In this document: in pieces, positions 35,378 through 40,915 of the stretch | How positions within the stretch are numbered: the first letter of the stretch is position 1 | Layout of the letters: each line of letters opens with the position of its first letter | Notes under the pieces: generated by a model | Told to the model about the DNA's origin: nothing | Seen by the model: only the letters and a program-made list of their open reading frames with translations | Databases searched by the model: none | Made by a program: the position numbers and the translations under genes | DNA from: Pseudomonadota bacterium | GTDB taxonomy: Bacteria; Pseudomonadota; Alphaproteobacteria; Acetobacterales; Acetobacteraceae | DNA length: 40,915 nucleotides | Assembly: GCA_021805665.1 (NCBI GenBank) | Contig: JAJZEV010000237.1 | Span: forward strand, 1-40,915 | Direction of reading: 5' to 3'

Positions 35378-36364
35378 CTATTCAGCCGCCTTGGCTTGCG
35401 TCCCGGCGGTTTCAGCGCCGCGGCGGTGCGTCATCTTCCGCCACATCGCGTAGAGGAACCCCCCTGCGCCCATCGGCATCAGGAACATCACCGCGATCAG
35501 GATCACCCCGTAAACCGCACTGGGCGCCGCCTTGGAGAGTTTGTCGGCGAAGTTCGGAATGAACTCGATGAACGCCGCACCGATCAGGGTGCCACCGATC
35601 GAGGACACGCCGCCCACGACCAGCCCGACGAAGAGGAACACCGATACGAACACCTGGAAACTGTCCGGCGCCACGAACTGCACCGCGATGGCCCCCAACG
35701 ATCCGGCGAGGCCGGTGTACATCGCGCTGATGGCAAAGGCGCTGGTTTTGACGATCGGCAGGTTGATGCCCATCGCCTCCGCGGCCATGGAATGATCGCG
35801 AATCGCCATCATCGCGCGCCCGACGCGGCCGCGGACCACGTTCCAGGCAACGAGGTAAAGGATGGAAGCGACGAAGGCAGTAAAGATATACAGCCATTGA
35901 TCGGGCGACAGCGGCAATCCGAACGGGGCGTCCGGCTTATCGATCACCAGCCCCTGGACACCGCCGGTCCATTCGTCGATCGCCTTGTATTTCAGGATTT
36001 GCGGGATCGCCACGGCCAGGGCGAATGTGGTCAGGGCCAGATAAAGCCCCCCAAGCCGCAGCGCCGGAAGACCGATCAGGAAGCCGAAACCGGCGCAGAC
36101 CAGGGCCGACACCGGCAGGGTCAGCCAGTACGGCATGTTCCATGTCGTCATCAGGATGGCGGTGGTATAGGCGCCGATCGCGTAGAATGCGCCGTGCCCC
36201 AGGGATATCTGCCCGTTGAAACCGATCAGCAGCGACAGCCCCAGGATCGCAATGGCATAGACAACCACCATCGTGAGTTGGAACAAGTGATAGTCGGTGA
36301 ACTCGGCGACGGGAACGATAACCGCCACCAGCGCCAGAATTGGGACAAGCCAGGAAATCCGCAT
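35378..36364 (-). CDS. livM: Branched-chain amino acid-type ABC permease LivM
   Basis: A 328-residue inner-membrane permease. 'ILGLSLLIGFNGQISLGHGAFYAIGAYT' (split, about 40-67) is the LivM signature. 'RVGRAMMAIRDHSMAAEAMGI' (split, about 188-210) is the cytoplasmic coupling loop, and 'VVGGVSSIGGTLIGAAF' ends the membrane part. About nine helices can be drawn. It pairs with LivH five bases upstream. The substrate is probably an amino acid, amide or short carboxylate; HAAT-family systems vary widely. Confidence 0.95.
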   Translation of the reverse strand: MRISWLVPILALVAVIVPVAEFTDYHLFQLTMVVVYAIAILGLSLLIGFNGQISLGHGAFYAIGAYTTAILMTTWNMPYWLTLPVSALVCAGFGFLIGLPALRLGGLYLALTTFALAVAIPQILKYKAIDEWTGGVQGLVIDKPDAPFGLPLSPDQWLYIFTAFVASILYLVAWNVVRGRVGRAMMAIRDHSMAAEAMGINLPIVKTSAFAISAMYTGLAGSLGAIAVQFVAPDSFQVFVSVFLFVGLVVGGVSSIGGTLIGAAFIEFIPNFADKLSKAAPSAVYGVILIAVMFLMPMGAGGFLYAMWRKMTHRRGAETAGTQAKAAE

Positions 36365-36369
36365 GATCT

Positions 36370-37242
36370 TTACACCCGGCTAAAGACTTTGCGGCCCATC
36401 AGGCCGGTGGGTTTGATCGTCAGCACCGTGACGATGATGACAAGGGCCAAGGTCAGCTTCAGTTCGGTGCCGACCAGATAGGCCCCGCCGAGGTTCTCGA
36501 TCACGCCGACCATGAAGCCGCCGATGACCGCGCCCAGGGGGTTGTCGATGCCGCCGAGCAGCGCTCCGGCGAAGGCATAGAGCAGGATGCCGGCCATCAT
36601 GTTCGGGTCCAGGAATACGACCGGGGCCACCATCGCACCGGCAATCGCGCCGATCGCCGCCGCCAGGCCCCAGCCCAGCGCCAGCATCCAGCCGACCCGC
36701 ACCCCGACCAGGCGGGAGGAGACCGGATTGAACGCGGCCGCGCGCATCGCCAGCCCCAACCGGGTGAACCTGAAGAAAATATAGACACTGATCAGCACAA
36801 TCAGCGTGACGGCGGTCGATCCGAGTTCGTGGCCCGAGAGGTATCCCCCAAGCATCGGATGATCCGGGAACGGCGTCGGGAACTGCTTGATCGTGTAGTC
36901 GAAGAACCAGCCGCTGAGCGAGTTCACGATCAGCAGCAGCCCGATGAACACGCCGACGGAGGCCAGCACCGGCGCATTGGCCAGGGGCCGCATCAGCACA
37001 CGCTCGATCGCGACGCCGACGATGAAAGACAGCACTACCGCTGTTCCCAGCGCGACCCAGTACGGGAAGCCGGCATTGATGAAGGTCAGCGTTATATAGG
37101 TGGAGAATGTCGCCATCTCCCCCTGCGCGAAATTCACATGGTGGGTGGCCTGGTAGATCATCACCAGGGCCAGCGCGACCGACGCGTAGATGCCGCCCGT
37201 CGCGATGCCAGACATGATCTGATGGAGAACGCCCGCGAACAT
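36370..37242 (-). CDS. livH: Branched-chain amino acid-type ABC permease LivH
   Basis: A 290-residue inner-membrane permease. 'GIATGGIYASVALALVMIYQATHHVNFAQGEMA' (about 14-46, read in pieces) is the typical LivH start. 'LAMRAAAFNPVSSRLVGVRV' is the EAA-like loop that docks to the ATPase. 'GALLGGIDNPLGAVIGG' follows. A strong GGAGGG site precedes the ATG. It follows livF by 11 bp and precedes livM by 5 bp, a single transcription unit. Confidence 0.95.
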   Translation of the reverse strand: MFAGVLHQIMSGIATGGIYASVALALVMIYQATHHVNFAQGEMATFSTYITLTFINAGFPYWVALGTAVVLSFIVGVAIERVLMRPLANAPVLASVGVFIGLLLIVNSLSGWFFDYTIKQFPTPFPDHPMLGGYLSGHELGSTAVTLIVLISVYIFFRFTRLGLAMRAAAFNPVSSRLVGVRVGWMLALGWGLAAAIGAIAGAMVAPVVFLDPNMMAGILLYAFAGALLGGIDNPLGAVIGGFMVGVIENLGGAYLVGTELKLTLALVIIVTVLTIKPTGLMGRKVFSRV

Positions 37243-37253
37243 CGTATCCCTCC

Positions 37254-38000
37254 CTAGTAGCCGAGATACGAGCGGCGGATGCCCTCGTCCTTGACGATAT
37301 CGGACGAGGAGCCCGACATCACGATCCGTCCGGTTTCCAGGACATAGGCGTCCTCGGCGAATTCCAGCGCGATGCTGGCGTTCTGTTCGACCAGCAGGAT
37401 GCTGACGCCCGCGTCCTGCTTGATGCGCGCCAGGATGCGAAAAATCTCTTGCACGATCAGCGGCGCAAGGCCGAACGACGGTTCGTCCAGCAGCAGCAGC
37501 TTCGGCCGCAGCAGCAGCGCCCGGGCGATCGCCAGCATTTGCTGCTCGCCGCCGGACAGGGTGCCAGCCTGCTGCTTGTAGCGTTCCTTCAGCCGGGGGA
37601 AGTATTCGAACATGTGCTCGAAATCGGCGGTCGCCTCCCGCGCCGGGCGGGTATAGGCACCCAGGCGCATATTCTCTTCGACCGTCAGTTCCATGAAGGT
37701 GCCGCGGCCTTCCGGAACCTGTGCCACGCCCAGGCGGACGATATCCTCGGTTGCCGTGCCGTCGATGCGCTTGCCGGCCAGCGATATTTCGCCGCTGGTG
37801 CGGACCATGCCGCAGATCGCGCGCAACGCGGTGGTTTTACCGGCGCCGTTCGCGCCTAGAAGTGCGGTGACACCGCCCTGGCGCACCGCGAAATCGATCC
37901 CATGCAGGACTTTGGTTTCGCCATATGCGGCGTGCAGGCCCTTGGCCTCCAGCAGATTGGTCACGCCGGCATCCCGCAAGCGATCCAGATCGTGTCGCAC
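37254..38000 (-). CDS. livF: Branched-chain amino acid-type ABC ATPase LivF
   Basis: A 248-residue ATP-binding protein (236 if GTG 37964 is used). Walker A is 'GANGAGKTTALRAI', the signature 'LSGGEQQMLAIARALL', and Walker B 'LLLLDEPSFGLAP'. 'VAQVPEGRGTFMELTVEENM' is diagnostic for LivF rather than LivG. The first 12 residues from GTG 38000 are not family-like, so GTG 37964 just ahead of 'NLLEAKGLHAAYGETKVL' is a likely true start. It is first in the livF-livH-livM operon. A livG gene and a substrate-binding protein gene are not in the window. Confidence 0.94.
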   Translation of the reverse strand: MRHDLDRLRDAGVTNLLEAKGLHAAYGETKVLHGIDFAVRQGGVTALLGANGAGKTTALRAICGMVRTSGEISLAGKRIDGTATEDIVRLGVAQVPEGRGTFMELTVEENMRLGAYTRPAREATADFEHMFEYFPRLKERYKQQAGTLSGGEQQMLAIARALLLRPKLLLLDEPSFGLAPLIVQEIFRILARIKQDAGVSILLVEQNASIALEFAEDAYVLETGRIVMSGSSSDIVKDEGIRRSYLGY

Positions 38001-38126
38001 GCCTTATTGGCGACGCCCCAGCCCCCCATACGGCCCTATTCCCTTCGTTGTTGGTTTTTCCCGGACGCGGCGAAGGTGGCGGAGCGTGCATGGTTAGTCA
38101 ATCGGACTTATCGGTAATGTTGCGGG

Positions 38127-38154
38127 TTAACGCACGGAAAACCGTGGGTATAAT
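38127..38154 (+). promoter_or_regulatory. Candidate promoter for the MFS gene
   Basis: TTAACG (38127-38132), a 16-base spacer, and a perfect TATAAT (38149-38154) inside a locally AT-rich stretch of otherwise high-GC DNA. It would give a 5' leader of about 245 bases. Confidence 0.45.
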
Positions 38155-38335
38155 TTTACCCCCCGGCGGTGTGCTACCCTGGCTAGAACCGCGCCTTGGT
38201 TTCTCCCCCGTGATCGGCAACGATGGGCCCGAACGATCAGCCGAGATGTCCCCACCATGCTTGAATGCCTGCTGCCAACCACCGCCCGCCAGACCTGTCC
38301 CGTTGCCCGGGGCGCGAAAGCGGGCCTTTGCCAAC

Positions 38336-38359
38336 TACCCGGGTCCGCGGGCCCGGGTA
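38336..38359 (+). promoter_or_regulatory. Stem-loop in the leader of the MFS gene
   Basis: TACCCGGG - TCCGCGGG - CCCGGGTA: an eight-base-pair perfect stem with an eight-base loop. It ends 46 bp before the MFS start codon and could act as an attenuator or simply as an extragenic palindrome. No T run follows. Confidence 0.45.
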
Positions 38360-38405
38360 ACCAACCGGGGTTGGATCGGACCACGATGTACACCATCCAG
38401 TTCCG

Positions 38406-39656
38406 ATGAACCCGCAAGGACACAACAGCCGGTCGGAGGTTCTCGCGCCGTTCAGCGTCCGCAGCTTCCGGTTTCAATTCCCCGGGGACCTGCTGACCTC
38501 CTGGGCCGGGGAAATGGAGATCCTGATCCTGGGCTGGTACATCATAAACACCACCGGATCGGTTCTGCTGTTAACGGTCTATGGATCGCTGCAATACGCG
38601 GGAACGCTGATCGCCCCGGTGTTCGGGCTGGCGGGCGACCGGCTGGGCCACCGCAACGTGCTGTGCGCGATGCGCGCGGTTTATGCCGCACTCGCCGCGA
38701 TCATGGCCCTGCTGGCGGCCCTGGATTGGCTGACCCCGGCTGTGGTGCTGACGATCGCCGGCGTGACGGGCCTGATCCGCCCGTCCGATTTAGCGATGCG
38801 CAACGCCCTGGTGGCGGAAACGATACCGGGCGACCGGCTGATGGCAGCGACCGGCGTCGCGCGCACCACGGTCGACTCGGCCCGGGTGTTCGGCTCGATG
38901 GCCGGGGCGGCGCTGTTCTCCCTGCTTGGCATGGCACCGGCGTATATGGCGATCACGATGATCTACAGCGGCGGCTTTGCGCTGACCCTGGGCGTCGGCG
39001 CGCCGCGGCAGGCCGGTCCCGCCGCACGGTTGTCGTTCTGGAGCGACATGCGCGAGGGACTGAATTATGTCTGGGACACGCCGGCGTCGCTGGCGGCGAT
39101 GTGGCTGGCATTCCTGGTCAATATGACCGCGTTCCCGCTGACCCTGGGGCTGCTGCCTTACGTGGCAAAGGAAATCTACCACGTCGGCCAGACCGGTCTG
39201 GGGTCGCTGGTCGCCAGCTTCGCGTTCGGTGCGCTGGCCGGGTCCGTCGGCATCGGGTTCGTCGGCCGGTCGATCCGTCCGGCCCGGATGATGCTGATCT
39301 TTGCCTGCGTCTGGTATGCGATGCTGCTGCTGTTCGTGCATGCGCCCGGGATCGGCACCGGACGGATCGCACTGGTCCTGGCCGGGTGCGCCCAAAGCCT
39401 GAGCATGGTGCCGATGGCGGTGATGCTGCTGCACAGCGCCGGCGCGCGATTCCGGGGCCGGGTGATGGGTGTGCGGATGCTGGCGATCTATGGCCTGCCG
39501 ATGGGGCTGATGGCCGCCGGCTGGCTGATCGAGCGGTTCGGATTCGCCGCCACCGCATCGGCCTATTGTGCCGTGGGGCTGCTGATGACAGCGATGATCG
39601 CAGTGCGCTGGCGTACTGCACTGTGGCCCCTCGATGCCCCCGCAAACGCTCGGTAA
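38406..39656 (+). CDS. Major facilitator superfamily transporter
   Basis: A 416-residue membrane protein with about twelve hydrophobic helices. 'SVRSFRFQFPGDLLTSWAGEMEILILGWYI' (split, about 18-47) and 'GLAGDRLGHRNVLCAMR', the cytoplasmic loop between helices 2 and 3, place it in the MFS_3/EntS-like exporter group. 'RNALVAETIPGDRLMAATGV' is another mark of that group. Such proteins often export siderophores or drugs; no siderophore genes are near. It is divergent from the liv operon. The ATG follows CAGTTCCG and lacks a strong ribosome-binding site. Confidence 0.92.
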   Translation: MNPQGHNSRSEVLAPFSVRSFRFQFPGDLLTSWAGEMEILILGWYIINTTGSVLLLTVYGSLQYAGTLIAPVFGLAGDRLGHRNVLCAMRAVYAALAAIMALLAALDWLTPAVVLTIAGVTGLIRPSDLAMRNALVAETIPGDRLMAATGVARTTVDSARVFGSMAGAALFSLLGMAPAYMAITMIYSGGFALTLGVGAPRQAGPAARLSFWSDMREGLNYVWDTPASLAAMWLAFLVNMTAFPLTLGLLPYVAKEIYHVGQTGLGSLVASFAFGALAGSVGIGFVGRSIRPARMMLIFACVWYAMLLLFVHAPGIGTGRIALVLAGCAQSLSMVPMAVMLLHSAGARFRGRVMGVRMLAIYGLPMGLMAAGWLIERFGFAATASAYCAVGLLMTAMIAVRWRTALWPLDAPANAR

Positions 39657-39867
39657 CCGATTCGTTAACGATCGAGACGGCCACCCGGACGATTGCGCTT
39701 GCCGCGGCGCGGCTTGTTCCCATATGCGAAACGGACACCTCGTGGGTGGGCGCACGGAATACCATCGATCGGGCGCTGTTCCGCCTTATTCCCGACAAGG
39801 TGGACTATCAGATTCAGCCTACACCGACCGGGGCTTCCCGATCGACCGCATGACAGGAGTAAACGCC

Positions 39868-40272
39868 ATGACCCGCTCGAAGGCTTTCTTGATCGCGGTC
39901 CCGCTTGCCGCCGGCCTGCTCGCCAGCCCCATGGCCCATGCCGATTGGCACGGCGGCGGCGGTGGCTGGCATGGCGGCGGTGGCTGGCATGGCGGTGGAG
40001 GCGGATGGCGCGGCGGCGGATGGCGGGGCGGCGACGGATGGCGCGGCGGCTATGGTGGATGGCGGGGCGGCTACGGCGAAGGCTGGGGCGGCGCCGGTGT
40101 AGCGGGAGCGATTCTAGGCCTTGGGGCCGCCGCGGCACTGGGCGGGGTGATTGCTTCTCAGGCTTATGCGCCTCCACCGCCCGTATATTACGCGCCGCCG
40201 CCGGTCTATTACGCCGCGCCGCCGGTGTATTACGCGCCGCCGCCGCCGGCTTATTATCCGCCGCCGTATTAG
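39868..40272 (+). CDS. Small exported Gly-rich protein with Pro/Tyr tail (134 aa)
   Basis: A 134-residue protein. A signal peptide (to about residue 26, ASPMAHA) precedes about 50 residues of W-H/R-G-G-G repeats. A hydrophobic segment ('GVAGAILGLGAAAALGGVIAS') follows, then a tail of P-P-P-V-Y-Y repeats ending PPPY. Low-complexity proteins of this kind are common in Acetobacteraceae and rhizobia; they are thought to sit in the envelope, and their function is unknown. AGGAG eight bases before ATG 39868 decides the start; the open frame upstream is not coding-like. Confidence 0.85.
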   Translation: MTRSKAFLIAVPLAAGLLASPMAHADWHGGGGGWHGGGGWHGGGGGWRGGGWRGGDGWRGGYGGWRGGYGEGWGGAGVAGAILGLGAAAALGGVIASQAYAPPPPVYYAPPPVYYAAPPVYYAPPPPAYYPPPY

Positions 40273-40463
40273 CCGGCCTTATTCGCCGCGCAACCGGGTT
40301 TCATCAACCGGCACGGCGGAACCGCCCGGGTTCACTGATGGCGCTCGGCCGGTTAAGTGTCCCGGCGGGCGCATGGTCCGTTGGGACGGTCATACCGATC
40401 CGGGTCCGCCATGACGGTCAACGCCTGGTGACCACCTTCGTGCGACTGATTTATGCCGCGTGG

Positions 40464-40484
40464 GGCCCCCGTAGAACGGGGGCC
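40464..40484. terminator. GC hairpin between convergent genes
   Basis: GGCCCCCGT - AGA - ACGGGGGCC: a nine-pair perfect stem, 15 bp past the stop of the leftward dehydrogenase gene and 192 bp past the rightward Gly-rich gene. It probably ends transcription of the dehydrogenase, although no T run follows. The rest of the gap 40273-40499 shows nothing definable. Confidence 0.5.
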
Positions 40485-40499
40485 GGTAGCCAGCGCGGT

Positions 40500-40915
40500 T
40501 CACTCAGTCTCGGGCGAGATAACGTTTTGCGCTTTCGGCCCCAGCAGCGCCGCCCGCATCGTTTCGGCGGACTTCGACCGGATATCTTCCCAGGCGTCCG
40601 GTGAGTAGAATGCGGCGTGCGGCGTGACGATCAGCCGCCCCACGGTCCAATCCTCGCGCGCCCGATAGGCCCGGAGCAGTTCTGGAACCGGGTCAACCGG
40701 CGGTTCCACCGGCACCACGTCCAGTCCGACGCCTGCCAGATGCCCGCTTTTCAGCAAGGCCGCCAGGGCGTCGATATCGACGATGGGCCCGCGCGCGGTG
40801 TTCACCACGACCGCACCGCGCGGCAGCAGCGACAGTTCCTTCAACCCCAGCAGACCCCGGGTTTCCCGGGTCAGCGGCGTATGCACCGACAGCGTATCGG
40901 TCTGGCTCAACAACC
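40500..40915 (-). CDS. D-2-hydroxyacid dehydrogenase, CtBP-like (5' partial)
   Basis: The C-terminal 138 residues of an NAD-dependent D-2-hydroxyacid dehydrogenase; the start lies beyond the right edge. 'GAVVVNTARGPIVDIDALAALL' (in pieces) carries the substrate-binding Arg. 'AGVGLDVVPVEPP' carries the catalytic Glu and 'IVTPHAAFYSPDAWEDIR' the catalytic His. The 'AAFYSPDAWEDIRSKSAE' ending is typical of the CtBP-type subgroup. Enzymes of this family reduce 2-oxo acids such as glyoxylate or hydroxypyruvate. Substrate is not decided here. Confidence 0.93.
   Translation of the reverse strand, partial: LLSQTDTLSVHTPLTRETRGLLGLKELSLLPRGAVVVNTARGPIVDIDALAALLKSGHLAGVGLDVVPVEPPVDPVPELLRAYRAREDWTVGRLIVTPHAAFYSPDAWEDIRSKSAETMRAALLGPKAQNVISPETE

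Larger units (their letters stand above)
38001..38405. other. Divergent intergenic region with long MFS leader
   Basis: A 405-bp gap between livF and the MFS gene. It contains a promoter-like pair at 38127-38154, an inverted repeat GGTA-TAATT-TTACC around it, and a strong GC stem at 38336-38359. No convincing coding frame is present on either strand. Confidence 0.5.

Noticed and set aside
39950..40270. Dense GGCGGC and CCGCCG repeats, first suspected as a repeat array
   Set aside because: They are explained by the codon-level repeats of the Gly-rich and Pro/Tyr-rich protein, and their spacing is irregular.

Overview
The window is 40.9 kb of high-GC, gene-dense DNA with short ATGA-type overlaps between genes. 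The composition, the gene repertoire (PriA, a short transaldolase, IlvD, a rhizobial-style C-P lyase operon, PEP-CTERM and liv genes) and the intergenic style suggest an alphaproteobacterium. Acetobacteraceae or a related Rhodospirillales lineage is my best guess, from gene content only. I see no tRNA, rRNA, CRISPR array, complete insertion sequence or prophage.

Layout. 1-2.6 kb: the end of a beta-lactamase-fold serine hydrolase, an SDR gene coupled to a DUF2442 gene, and a NYN-domain gene. 2.7-4.6 kb: folK and a membrane acyltransferase. 4.6-7.0 kb: an operon for CoA-ester catabolism (two-subunit 3-oxoacid CoA-transferase plus an acyl-CoA dehydrogenase). 7.1-9.4 kb: a transglutaminase-like protease and four small genes of unknown function. 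9.4-12.2 kb: a formyl-CoA-transferase-like enzyme coupled to a TauD/TfdA dioxygenase, divergent from an Asp/Glu racemase relative. 12.4-17.2 kb: a PEP-CTERM secreted protein, an O-antigen-ligase-like membrane protein, a nearly 1-kb stretch without a convincing gene, a small exported protein and a probable decayed small gene. 17.3-23.5 kb: housekeeping genes priA, fsa and ilvD, a small exported protein and a second SDR.

23.5-32.5 kb is the most coherent system: a carbon-phosphorus lyase locus. phnF (GntR/HutC repressor) and a first phnM-type amidohydrolase run leftward. phnG-H-I-J-K-L-M and a DUF1045 gene run rightward, almost all with overlapping stop and start codons. A perfect TGTCTAGACA palindrome in the divergent region fits the HutC-type operator consensus. 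The encoded pathway would turn an alkylphosphonate plus ATP into the ribosyl phosphonate triphosphate (PhnG/H/I/L), remove pyrophosphate (PhnM), and cleave the C-P bond (PhnJ, with all four Fe-S cysteines and the radical glycine present). No phnP, phnN or phnCDE is present here. The last gene has two H-x-T-L motifs of the 2H phosphoesterase fold, which makes it a candidate replacement for the PhnP cyclic phosphodiesterase. A protein with PPC/DUF296 domains follows.

32.5-40.9 kb: an ADP-forming acyl-CoA synthetase, an exported DsrE-like protein, and a branched-chain amino-acid-type ABC transporter (livF-livH-livM, without livG or a binding protein in view). Then come a divergent MFS transporter with a long structured leader, a small Gly/Pro/Tyr-rich exported protein, and the C-terminal part of a CtBP-like D-2-hydroxyacid dehydrogenase that runs off the right edge.
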